A stretch of DNA of 64,000 nucleotides from Annona cherimola (Eukaryota; Streptophyta; Magnoliopsida; Magnoliales; Annonaceae). The position numbers and the translations under genes were made by a program. The notes below the pieces were generated by a model. It worked only from the letters and a program-made list of their open reading frames with translations. It searched no databases and was not told the DNA's origin. Below are positions 23,874 through 34,282 of the stretch, one piece after another (within the stretch, counting starts at the first letter, position 1; each line of letters opens with the position of its first letter). Where the stretch lies: NCBI GenBank assembly GCA_030490835.1, contig CM059977.1:26083335-26147334 (forward strand), in the 5' to 3' direction.

Positions 23874-24392
23874 TCAGAATTTTGACATGTTTTTACATTT
23901 TAGTTTTAGGATTCGTTCTCTTATAACTGATTGATAGTCTTCTATAGTTCCTATCAATTGATAGATAATAGTACTCACTAGAGTGTTAACAGGATCATCT
24001 CCATTCAAAATTTTTATTTGAGTAGCTTGAGGGACCTGAATATCCCACCACGCTTTTAGCTGACCTGTGAAGCCCCAAGCAATCATATGGGCTGCATCAA
24101 TTTTTGAGAGTTTTTTAATGGCTTCAAGCATAGTAGCGTACATTAACATGCTATGAGTTACGTTCCAGATCTGATATTCGGAACGACCATCTATACTCCA
24201 TTCATAGAGGGCATTTATATTAAAGCTATTTTGAACACCAGATTTTTCTTCTTCGAATTGTTGATCAATCGGAGAAGGACGATGATAATAATTTTTAAAT
24301 ACTCTATTTAACTCTGGTTGAGTATTATCAGTTATAGTTTGGAGGAAGTGTTGATTTTTTAATTCAGCAATTTTTTGTTTTAGTTCATCCAT
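23874..24392 (-). pseudogene. Pararetroviral polyprotein, coat-protein N-terminal part
   Basis: A 172-codon open segment in the same reading frame as the movement segment before it and the protease/RT segment after it. It is bounded by in-frame stops TAA (24405-24407) and TGA (23874-23876). It contains the caulimovirid coat core pattern around WSIDGRSEYQIWNVTHSML and WGFTGQLKAWW. In the two truncated copies the codon at the TAA position is CAA, so copy 1 gained this stop by a C-to-T change. The TGA is also explainable by C-to-T at a CGA, but no second copy covers it. Confidence 0.85.
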
Positions 24393-24404
24393 AGAAGTAG
24401 TTTT

Positions 24405-25988
24405 TTATTTTGCCATTTTAGTAAATTGTTCAGTTTCTGGTTTATCATCTAAAGATAGTTGACCAAACTGAGTTGTTAATGGTTTTTTATAGAAGGAGAG
24501 ACTTTTAGCTGATTTTCCTTTTAGTAATTGGTCGATTTGTATTAATTTATGATTAGAAAAATTTAATTGTTCAATAACTTGGGTTAAGTCTTTTGCTCTT
24601 ACCGTAATATCTTTATAAACTGAACTTTTATAAGGTTGCATAACGACTTTACCATCTAATTCTGTTACTGGTTGTCCAGTAAATTTTATTGGAGAGACCT
24701 TTTCTTCCTCTGTTTGAGAAGTTGATGGATTTAGAGGATTTTGTTCTTCAATATTTAACATGTTTACTGAATTTTTTACCAAATTATCATACCAATCAAA
24801 GAAATAAACATTTTTCTTCATTATTTTACAATGAGACATCCAATCCTTAAACGAGGTTTTCTTTTCTTTATCACTATAGGTTTGATTTATCCAATTTCTT
24901 TTATCTGCATAAACTAAGTTTTCAAATTCTTTTAATAATTCTTTATAATTTGGTTTGAATTGCAGAACATTTAATTGGAAATCTGATTTTGTAGGCGTCA
25001 AGTCAGGCTTAGCTATTTGATCTTCAAATTGAAGGGGAAATCTAGCTGAAGCTGAAGACGACAGAGGTCTTTGTGATTCTATAGCAATAGGTTTAGTAAC
25101 AGGTCTAGACAGACATACAGAGTGTCTAGCAGGAATAGGCTCAGAGTGTAATGTTATATTATTTGAGTCTTCTATTATAGTTTCAATTTTTTCTGAACTT
25201 TGTTCTGGAATAACATGATTTTCTTCCTTTTCTATTTTCCATTCTGTGGGAAGATTTATATCAGACCATAAGATTTTCTTTGGTTCAATTTTTTTATGAG
25301 CGGGATTTGTGATGAAATATGGAGTAGCACCCCTTTCCTGTTGTACTAATGATTTGGGTGCTAAAGTTTTCATTGCTTTATAGTATATTCTATATTGAAC
25401 GCATAGAGGTTTTGATCCTATCTTCATGTCAAACCCTTGAGTTTGAACAAGTAAGGATAAAACTTCTAAGGCATGTGGATCTGTAAGACTTATAGAGAAA
25501 TTTGGGAAGCTGTTAAAGTATATCGGACCGGCATGAAGGGAAGTTTGAACGATCCCTAATATAGAATCAGAAAAGTTTTTATGACGATTGTCCTTTAGAC
25601 AAGCAAGAACAGACGCTTGAAGTCCAGTTCTCACTAAAGGTTGTATAGCGATTTGGATTAAACCAAAATGTAAAAATTTAAACTGTTTTCCACATAATTC
25701 TTTTAACGCCACCTTTTCTAATAATGGAATTTGATGAGATCCTGCTCCAAAAGCTAATACTGTTTCCACTGTTTTAATTCGGAATTCTGTTTTAAAATCA
25801 AAGCTACCAATTTTATAAATTTCTTTAATTGGGACTCTTGGAATTTTCCAATTTTGTAGAGATTTTTCTATGTTTTCATATGTTCCTTCAGACATATTTT
25901 GAATTTCCTCTAATTTCACAGAGTGAATTTCAGTATCATTACTGGAAGAAGAAGAAGATGTAGAAAACATTCTTTTTAGAGAACTCAT
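24405..25988 (-). pseudogene. Pararetroviral polyprotein, movement-protein part
   Basis: A 527-codon segment starting at an ATG at 25988. The region of residues 60-215 resembles the 30K-type movement protein of caulimovirids (for example LHFGLIQIAIQPLVRTGLQA and HAGPIYFNSF), which modifies plasmodesmata. A Ser-rich N-terminus and a charged C-terminal spacer flank it. It ends at a premature TAA. Copies 2 and 3 read through this point. The protein sequence is otherwise identical in all three copies, so the copies separated recently. Confidence 0.9.
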
Positions 25989-26110
25989 TATCTCAGCACA
26001 GACAACGACTTACCAAGCCAACACGCCTTCACACGGCTTTAATTGCGCGACGAGTGAGAGATTAACGAAGATTTCTAAGAAGATTGTTTCAACAAGCTTC
26101 TTAATCTACT

Positions 26111-26123
26111 GGCTTTGATACCA
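26111..26123 (-). promoter_or_regulatory. tRNA-Met primer-binding site, viral copy 1
   Basis: TGGTATCAAAGCC on the minus strand matches the consensus TGGTATCAGAGC complementary to the 3' end of initiator tRNA-Met, used by caulimovirids to prime minus-strand DNA. It lies about 120 nt before the ORF1 ATG. Confidence 0.85.
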
Positions 26124-26155
26124 ATTGTAACCCAGGACAATTTTCAGAAATCAAT

Positions 26156-26338
26156 TTATGTCAAGAAGATTGAAATTTGTTTTGATAAAACTTTTATTTC
26201 AGATTGAGTCCATTCAAGTTGTTCTTTATAATAGTTTATGTATCTAGGACGAACTTCGAATTCTAATGCATCAAATAAAAATGATTCATAATCTCTAGCA
26301 GAACGAATATGCCATAAAAGATCATTCAAAGCTTTCAT
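26156..26338 (-). CDS. Small 60-codon ORF in the viral leader
   Basis: A 60-codon frame with an ATG start, just upstream of the primer-binding site. It is identical in copies 2 and 3 (36126-36308 and 38164-38346). Short leader ORFs are common in caulimovirid pregenomic RNAs and can affect ribosome shunting. Identity among near-identical copies does not prove selection. I recognise no domain. An AATAAA lies inside it. Confidence 0.45.
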   Translation of the reverse strand: MKALNDLLWHIRSARDYESFLFDALEFEVRPRYINYYKEQLEWTQSEIKVLSKQISIFLT

Positions 26339-26462
26339 TAAAGAAAATAATCATAAACAAAGAAAAGTATCTTACGGAAGAGAGTTGAAGCAACTCAGTT
26401 GAACTTCAAGAAAACACTTAAGACTTCACTTTAGAAGAAAGCACACCACACTATTTTTACAA

Positions 26463-27019
26463 CTATTTGAGAGCTCGATGGTTTTCCCGATCATCAATGA
26501 CAACTAAACCAGCAGATTTCTTGAGAATTTCTCTTGCAGTATGCTCATCAAGGGGCCTCTCAAATTGCAGATTCACGGCCTTAGCATGTGCACGCATCAC
26601 AGGTACACGTATACAAGTTGCAGTCACCTTGATACTTTCATCATTCCAAATTTTCCGAGTCTCTTTCACTAATTTCATCTCCTCCTCATTATACCCGTTT
26701 GAGAGGACTGGTGCATTGTGGGAGAATAAATTAAATGCATACTGTTGCTTGAATATTTTACATGTTGGCTCCTTTCCTTCTAGTACCTCACGAGTCTGTA
26801 GTTCAAGCTCCTCCATTGCTGCAGCACCAGCGCCACTAGCTGCTTGATATGTGCTAACAACCATTCGAACTACCTTGGCATGGCGGTGAAGCGGGGTGGC
26901 AGCCATCAGGCAGATGATGGTGGAGCAGTTGGGATTGGCGACGAGAGCTCCCTTACCAGAGCCAAGCTTGATGTGCGCCATTGCGTGGGTATTAACCTCC
27001 GGAATTACAAGCGGAACAT
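26463..27019 (-). pseudogene. ASD: Aspartate-semialdehyde dehydrogenase fragment, copy 1
   Basis: An intronless piece of ASD (lysine/threonine/methionine pathway, plastid), covering roughly the region after the NADP-binding part to near the C-terminus. It includes the catalytic cysteine motif NPNCSTIICLMA, the STYQAASGAG segment and the catalytic His in RVPVMRAH. The frame is intact through the G-run (four Gs at 26893-26896) where the other copies have five. It stops at an accidental TAG shortly after DDRENHR, so about 50 C-terminal residues are missing. Downstream it joins the viral leader at the same base as the other copies. Upstream it breaks into RFT1 intron sequence. Lack of introns suggests a cDNA origin. 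Confidence 0.9.
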
Positions 27020-27043
27020 GCCTGTATTAACCTCCGGAATCCA
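27014..27043. other. Complex ASD/RFT1 breakpoint with short templated inserts
   Basis: ASD sequence ends at 27019. The bases GAACATGCCTG (27014-27024) also occur in RFT1 exon 6 at 27065-27075. Then TATTAACCTCCGGAAT (27025-27040) repeats ASD bases 26990-27005, and RFT1 intron 6 begins at about 27038. Two switches between the same partners within 30 bp point to a template-switching repair event. Confidence 0.8.
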
Positions 27044-27967
27044 AGAAAATGAAATGGATGTGAAGAACATGCCTGAATGGAAAAAGATAAGAACTTCTAA
27101 CAACGTGAAAGAGAAGAAAATAGCCCCAGTAACCTAAGAATAAACAAGCACCATATGCAACCTGTGAAAGAGCGAAAATAATTCCCCTTTCCTGCCACAA
27201 ACATTAAGTTACTTAATGCACGATTGAATTATAAAATTGCTGCATGAATAGAAAGAAGTCCAGAACCAAGAGGTGAGTTCACTCAGAAGCAAGAATTTTC
27301 CCTAGAAATCCTAACAAGGTTCATGAACAAAATTTTCAGGTTTGTACCATGTCACTTTGCTTAAGAATGAGGATGTAGGTTGTTAAACAACGTGAAACAG
27401 TAGCCATAGTTTCAACCCCCAATCGTAACTTTAGAAGAAGTAAGTTCTGAGACAGTATGTACAAAGGTTCAGCCAACAGCTCCAATATGCAAGCAAATCC
27501 TGCCATAAAATCAGTAACTAGGTCAGGTCATCTCCAAGTCACTGTAATAAGATGTTAAAGGCAAATTTATCAGATCGCCATGGAACCAAGAACCAAGATC
27601 TCCCAGTCACTATTAAAAAAGAAATGTCAAAGGTAAAGTTATTAGATCGAGGAAAAACCAAATAAAACACCATTTGTTTCTTCTCTTTATAGTTATGTTC
27701 CTCTTTATTCTCTTTACAATCATGTAGGGGTCTACTAGGGTCCACCATGTTGCATGCTAGTTAAGGTGCACCATGACTAAAACAGACCCATTCTAATAAT
27801 GAAATCAAAATCCACTCAGCTTATTGCATTTAGTATCATTTATTTAACTAATACTAAGTTTCACCAAAATAAAATATGTGAATAGGCCTCATCAAAAGGA
27901 GTAAAATCAACGTAATATAATTATTTGATTTATATATCAGTTTTGAAGCTGTTTATAAAACCTTTTA

Positions 27968-28342
27968 GGGTTATGATCTTGTTAGCTCAGGCTAACATAA
28001 GATTCTGTTACTCTAGGCAAAAAAGAAAATGTTGTTCCAAGGGAACTTAACTTATATACCAAATTTTACAATTTTTGGATTTGCGTGCGTGTGTATTATT
28101 TTCAAAAATCAACATACTTGGTGGGGTGAAAATGATTTAAAATACCCTCTAGAATATTGTTTTTTGAAAATAAAAAATATATACACATATCAAAAAATTG
28201 TAAAAATTGGTATATAAGTTAAATACGCATGCAAAAGATTTTCATGTAAAAACTTTCAAAAAAAAAAAAAACTTTCAAAAATACACCCTTTAACCAAACT
28301 AACATAAGCTTATGTTAGCCAAGGCAAACAAGATCATAACCC
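27968..28342. mobile_element. Fold-back MITE in RFT1 intron 4, left arm
   Basis: The ends GGGTTATGATCTTGTT and AACAAGATCATAACCC are inverted repeats extending through GCTAACATAAG. The interior continues as an inverted repeat (TTATATACCAA...TTGGTATATAA; TTTTCAAAAA...TTTTTGAAAA), so almost the whole 375-bp element could fold into one hairpin. It has no ORF. The mirrored copy is at 46120-46496. Confidence 0.85.
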
Positions 28343-29829
28343 AACATCTGAACTGTCTAAAACATCAATATAATGTGGATAAATGACTCTATAAAGTGCT
28401 ATAATATTCTAATGTATCCATAAAGGCATCTAAGTGTCTTTCATAATTAAAAAAGATCATACATATTCAACAAATGTGGTCCATCCAGGATTCCAATTAA
28501 GTACACAACTTCAATTCATATGAATTTTTGTCTTTTACTAAAATCGGCAGTGTTAAATATAACTGTTGGATTAGATTTAACATGAGTCATCAACATGGGG
28601 CAAAAATTGGACCGTCCTACCAATGCGCATTGGCATGATGGGCTGTGTAGAAGTTAGCATCAATATCTATAGAGCCAAACAAATGGAGAGTCCTAGAATA
28701 TACTTGAAGAACAGGATCCATCAGAAACAAATGGAGGGTCCTAGAACATACTTGAACAGGATCCATCAGATTGTGCACAACAGAAAGTACTTGCAGTGCA
28801 AATGACAAAATTACCATTGATCAAGATGGCCAGGGCATATGGATCAGAAAGTGTCAGGGTCCGCAACCAGAAGATAAAAAGGCATCCAGCAAATGTGATA
28901 AATAATCCGATAGGAAAAGTAATCCAAGCTATTTTCAATAATCTCGCAGTGTTTTCTTCCGATTTCTCACCATCACTGTAACAATAATAATAATGATACC
29001 CTTAGATGATATACACATTAATATAAGGCACAAAACCACTGCCATAGTATCATAAAGTGGCAAGCATTTTTCTGGGCGTCTACATTGTACTGTTTGAAAA
29101 GGATGGATAATAGCTTAGAAGTAGGATGCAAAACACCATCTCTTCATTCAAAATACAAAAAAGTAATCACTATGAGCAAACAACCAACTTGATGTGTAGC
29201 TAAAAATGGAGAGCATGGTAGGCTTGGTAGCAAAACAAAGATTGAAACTAAACCACATAGGGATAGCCAAATAAAGAGATTGATTCATCACTCCCAAGAG
29301 ATGCCTTTCCTTGCAGGAGTGTAATAGTCAACACTTTTCAGTTCCATCAACAAAAGCAAAACTAACACATGAAATATGTATTAAAGATTTTTTTTTAAAA
29401 ATTATAACAATAAAGGCTAATTGCATTCATGGCAACTTATAAGTAAAAATATTTGCATTGATCCCAACTTTTTTTTTTTTTTTTTGGCATTCAAGCCAAC
29501 GATTTTTAAAATGTTTTGCATACACCAACATCATCATCCTCTGTCTAATGATTGTTACATACTCCCTTAGGGAGTTTAGTGACTCTCCATGGTGAGACAT
29601 TTAATTTTAGGAATACTTAAAAATAAACTTTATATTTTTAAAGTGTTTTCTTGAATTTTTTGTTATGATCATCATCATAAGCAGTTTCTCCACCTATGTC
29701 AGGTCAGCTACATAGTTTCTATTGCGTCATTTTTTACAAGCATAAACTAAGTTCTTAGCAATCTTTAATGTTTTCATATCTTATTTAATTACTTTCATCC
29801 ATGTTTTTCTTAGTTTTACTTTCATTCTC

Positions 29830-30055
29830 TTACCACCTTCCTTCTAAATAAATTTAGTTCTCCTAGAAGGTGTCATTTCAGACATCCATTTAACGTGTCC
29901 AAACAACCTGAGTATGTTTTTCCTCATTTTATTATTTATCCACTTCCCCTTTAGATTCTCTCGGATTACTTCATTCCCACTGTTACCTTTTCTTATTTTA
30001 TCATTCATCCACATTAGTATTCTCATTTTTGCTATACTCATTCTGTCCTTGTTGA
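29830..30055 (-). pseudogene. LINE reverse-transcriptase 3' fragment, left arm
   Basis: On the minus strand the frame resembles the C-terminal part of plant L1-type reverse transcriptases: [13 protein letters not shown], then NEVIRENLK and LRLFGHVKW. It is a dead fragment inside intron 3 of the truncated RFT1 copy, next to a plastid insert. Confidence 0.75.
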
Positions 30056-30059
30056 ATTA

Positions 30060-30440
30060 CAATTTATTAGCCGATTCGGTAAGGGTCAAGGATTCGCTAC
30101 AAAAAGAAAAGAAAGGCATTATTATCGCTATCTAGATAGAGAAATATAGAAACCTTTCTATATTTTTGTATATAAAATACACAAGACATACAGATTCCTA
30201 TGTAACATATTCAATATCAATAAATCCCATGATGTAATGTCTTTTTCAAAAAAGACTCGCATATTTGTAATATTGTTGAATTGCTTTATTCGCAAGGATC
30301 TGGATAAGAAGAAACTCTCATGCCCAGTTCTGCAGTAAAGATGGAATTGAGAAACAACCATCAACTATACCCCAAAAAGAACCAGATTCCGTAAACAGCA
30401 CAAAGGAAAAATGAAAGGAATAGCTTATCGAGGCAATCAT
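30060..30440 (+). pseudogene. Nuclear plastid DNA insert: rpl16 intron end and exon 2 start, left arm
   Basis: The segment 30372-30440 encodes [20 protein letters not shown], the start of chloroplast ribosomal protein L16 exon 2. Just upstream, CTCATGCCCAGTTCT fits the domain V region of the rpl16 group II intron, and the sequence back to about 30060 is intron-like. After codon 23 the similarity stops. Such nuclear plastid inserts are common in plants. The mirror copy is at 44030-44410. Confidence 0.8.
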
Positions 30441-33400
30441 TCCAGAGGAAGAAACTTATAGGAGTCAGTTCACTTAGAACCAGATTCCTCTGCTACCAAA
30501 TCATTCATTCTGGAGTGGCAATATACTTCGACCACAGGGTAGAGGCAGAGGAAACCTTTCGTAAACTCAAGCCATCCTCTGCCTCCAAAGACCAATGAAG
30601 ATTCTGTTTTCTTAATTAATGCTAGAAGTCAAGCAGCTACTTGTTCAAACTTTTTGCCAAATTAGTTCACAAGAAAGTAGCGTGAATCCAAATACTTCCA
30701 ACATTGACTTTAAGGGTTTCAAGAGAAACATCATGGAAATTGAGTCCATTACTGCATCTACTATTCTATTGCATACAAAAATACAGATCGCGCCTCAAGA
30801 AGACCCAATGCAAAATCTAAACGGAATGCAGCTTGAGAAAAACATGTCAATAAATGAAGTTAACAAGAGACGAGGTAGGAAAAAGTTAGACAATTTGTCT
30901 TTCAATAGTTCAAACTTAATGTCTGCTTAAGTTTCAGGTTGAAAAGTTCACATCCCACAAGTAACAAATATTATTTAGCCATCCAACAATGGCAATATTC
31001 CAGGTCCTTGATGATGCTGCTTACTTCCAACTATTCTTTTAATTTTAACTATATCATGTACTGACTTCACCAAGAAACCAAGCTTGTAATATTTGAGATC
31101 CTAGGCAATGTACTTGCTTCCGACAATTCTTTCATTTTTCACCATGACATACATTAACTTCATCAAGAAACCAAGTAAGATGTAGATCCTATCTACCAGT
31201 TGACTACCAAAATATATTTTTGAAAAGAAAAAAAAAATCGTGGTCATCAGTATTTCTCAAATATGTTTGGAAATTGGGATCCAGAAAGTCAACAACCAGT
31301 TGACAGTAGGTGAAAAAGAAATAAATAAAGAACAGTTTTTTGTTCCTCAAAACAAGTCAAATTTAGGCATCAGCAAGTCCATAATGAGTTACTTGTTCCT
31401 GAGGAAAGGAAAGAAGTGACGAAAACTATGTTGATGATACGTCACAAGAACTTTTTATTTCTTAAGTCCACTTAGGAACTAGAGGGATTGGTCAAAAGTA
31501 GGTGCTACTCCAATACTAAAATCAGCAACTGTAAGGTGCAGAAACCTGCCAAAAGAACAAATGGATCACCTGACCAGAAATTACCAACAGCAACCAAACC
31601 AGGAAAACTTTTCAAATTAAAGAAAGAACACACGTATATAGAGGAAGGCATCACCACTGAATATCTGCTCGCAGGCATGCTCGACGGAAACCTTCCCGAC
31701 TAAGAAACAAAATACAAGTAACAAAAAGATGGAATTGTATGGCGTAAAGCTGCATTAAATAAAAATATGATATGAGTAACACATCTAAGCAAGAGAAAAA
31801 CAAGTAATGAATGAAACTTTAAGTCAATAGTTTATGAACATAATCTGAAACAGAAATTGGAGCACCCGAAAAATGCTTTCTACAAATGCAATGGTGCAAA
31901 AAGCATAGACCTGCTTAGTTGGAGAAAATGCTAGGCTTATTTGAAGAGGAGGGAATATGAAGAGATGAGGGTGGCACAAAGTTGCATAACTAGAAATTTA
32001 AAGGCTAGTCCCACTAAAATAAATCACATATAAATCAGTGTAATTAGGAAACAAAATTTCATCTATTGCTAAGAGCCAAAATATTGAATAATGGCAATGA
32101 AAAGCTAATACATTGTCCATCAACCTCATATAGCAGTTGTCACTTGAGCAATAGCAAATAATAATAAATAACTGCCGCAACCATTTATCTTCCTCTAAGA
32201 AACAGCCACCAGAATTCATTACATAATATCTAGCACTATTTTGGTTTTGAACATCTAAAACAAAGTAAATGCTGCTTGGGAGTTATCCACAATGCACCTG
32301 GAGGAAAATAATACAAGTTAATATATAAGCTGGTCAAAATACATTGTGCCAACTAGATGTATTACACTCCATATCGGTTATCTGTCGCCAACTAGTTTGC
32401 TATTACAATCCACAACAATTAACATTCCAACCGTTTTGGTGATGTAGCCGTTTTCAAACCCTTGATTTTAATTCAATATCAAGAGTTCCAACTTAAAGTT
32501 TTCTTGTATAAAAGGGATTCCAAGTTCTTTTTACTTGCTTATAACCCTCTTCCAATTTATGCAACTGTGGGATATACAGGCAGTTAGGTCCAGGAGCAAA
32601 TGCTAGGCCTTTAACACATCCGGTGGACTGAGTGGACCAAAAAAAATACCAAGAGGAGAAGAAAACATAACTTTGAGTTGAGGCAAATGAAATTTCACCT
32701 CCTTGACTTAGCGCTAATTTTCTTTCCAAGTTTGCATCCAAACCACAATAAATTGGCAAAATCAAAAATCACAAGAACGTCACACATATAACACTGATAG
32801 ATCAAACCACTAGGGAATTTTCAATGCATGAATATATGACAGGTCAAATTTTAAATTCCTTATTCAAACTGTTTATGAAATTCAGGGACATTCAAGCTTC
32901 ACCTTTATTTTCAAATTCTTGTAATTTGAGCCATGTCAATCAGAGTCATGGAAGGACTGAATCCAGAGGAGAACAGAAATACAAAGCATATAGTAGATCC
33001 TACTCATTCCCGAAATTAAGCCCAATGGCAAACGGTGTGGATCCATTAAAACTTGATGTTCCCACTGACGCAATATGAGTTAACTTCTCAGTTTGTAATC
33101 CAGTTGATTCAAAAAGAACTTTAGTTTCTGTTTGAGATTCAAACAATTTTAGCATCCAAAACAGTAACTTGTAACTTGAACTAAGTCTGCATGAATTTTC
33201 GAAATGCGAATTTCAAACTCAAGAATCCTACGAACCCCTTATTGAACATCTACAGTTCCAGTCTAGACATTCACGCGACACAAAAGGGAGTGAATTCCAA
33301 AACACAACTTCCACTTCAGAGTTATGTAAATGCAACTTGAGGTTTAACTGGAAATCATTTTCAGCATCCACTTCAAACTTAACGTAAAAGTTTACGAAAG

Positions 33401-34043
33401 GAATTTTCAGTAATCAAGAAGAGGCGAAAAAAAAATTAGAATACCGCGTAGTCTTCTTCGGTGAGGTGCCTCACAATCCACGAATTGAAAGCAAACGGTA
33501 TACCTCTTGACAGGAACTGGGTCGCTGACCATTGGCAGCAGATGATCAGAAAATGAAACACCAGTATAGATTTTTGAAAAGGAAAAGCGGAGAAGGAGAA
33601 GATTGTGACAGAGAGAGAGGGAGAGCAGACCTAAGAGATACTTAAAAGTATGAGCGAGATTGAAACCATCGGCTTCTGGAGGAGCTGAGGAACGAGCAGA
33701 TTCTTGCTCCTCCATCTCCGCCAACCTAATTTTCATAAACCCGATAAAACTCTCTGCTATATTTAACCGCGGCAACGGCTGCGGATTATCGTCGTCTTCG
33801 TTATCCCATCAAAGGGATGAAACCGATTCCGCTCTGCTCTTTCCTGCGGATCCGGAAGAAAATCGAAGATAGCCCCCTGCAAGTCTTAGGTTCAACCTGT
33901 TCGCCTCGCCACCGGCCATCGACGGGCTTGAGGGTGTTAATCGGGTCGGGTTCACCCCGGCGGGAGAAACACACACCTAATAAAAGCTTAATCCAACTCT
34001 ATTTTCGACTCTATTTTTATTCTTGCATAAAAAATTTTAATTG

Positions 34044-34077
34044 AAAATAAATAATATAATATAATATAATATAATAT
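34044..34077. repeat. TAATA microsatellite, left arm
   Basis: Tandem (TAATA)n/(ATAAT)n immediately beside the MITE remnant. The mirrored copy is at about 40395-40428. Confidence 0.85.
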
Positions 34078-34259
34078 GGGTAATGATTATAAATAAGGAA
34101 AATAAATTTGAAATATATATGTTAATTATATGGATTATTATATGAAAATAATTGAAAAAGTATGATAATTGTACAATAATATGTAAATAACTTGTTAAAA
34201 ATAAGATAATTACTGAGAATAAAAAGTTTTATATTAAAAATTTTAGTTTAAAAATTTTA
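34078..34259 (+). mobile_element. Family-A MITE remnant cut by viral sequence, left arm
   Basis: The 3' two-thirds of a family-A MITE (ATTATATGAAAATAATTGAA, ...AAAATTTTAGTTTAAAAATTTTAG) runs directly into the viral primer-binding-site sequence at 34260. The mirrored remnant is at 40213-40394. The viral fragment therefore appears joined to the interior of a MITE. Confidence 0.55.
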
Positions 34260-34282
34260 GATACCAATTGTAACCCAGAATC

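Larger units (their letters stand above)
19490..26462 (-). mobile_element. Endogenous pararetrovirus copy 1 (Caulimoviridae, florendovirus-like)
   Basis: Order on the minus strand: leader with small ORF (26338-26156), tRNA-Met primer-binding site (26123-26111), ORF1 polyprotein frame (25988-20715: movement, coat, protease, RT, RNase H), overlapping ORF2 (20797-19553), then about 63 bp before the junction with an inverted viral scrap. No integrase and no LTRs are present. A single long ORF1 followed by an overlapping ORF2 of unknown function is the arrangement known for florendoviruses. The usual intergenic promoter region upstream of the leader is missing. Host ASD sequence joins the leader instead. 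The copy is non-functional as it stands: ORF1 has two in-frame stops and the genome is not tandemly complete. Confidence 0.9.
24309..27019. repeat. Direct repeat, unit 1 (ASD plus viral 5' part)
   Basis: Matches 34283-36990 in the same orientation, about 2.7 kb, and 37502-40190 inverted over most of its length. The few differences seen include the TAA/CAA site at 24405, the G-run at 26893 and two ASD substitutions near 26580-26620. Confidence 0.92.
27073..33715 (-). pseudogene. RFT1: Truncated inverted copy of RFT1, exons 1-6
   Basis: Exons on the minus strand: 33715-33631, 33524-33445, 31749-31655, 28975-28815, 27499-27348 and 27191-27073. They mirror exons 1-6 of the complete gene at 40757-57937 and keep an open frame of 230 codons with the same splice borders, including the GC donor after exon 6. 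One silent change was noted at the start of exon 4. The copy ends in intron 6 at about 27038 where ASD sequence begins, so the last eight exons and roughly 300 residues are absent. It keeps the same promoter region as the full gene and may be transcribed, possibly into the ASD and viral sequence downstream on the same strand. Confidence 0.9.

Noticed and set aside
26467..26847. 126-codon plus-strand frame, repeated at 36437-36817 and 37655-38035
   Set aside because: It is antisense to the ASD fragment and recurs only because ASD does. The ASD frame carries all family motifs.
30060..30160. Hairpin ATATAGAAACCTTTCTATAT as a possible miRNA or terminator
   Set aside because: It lies in sequence explained as plastid rpl16 intron, where short stem-loops are normal.
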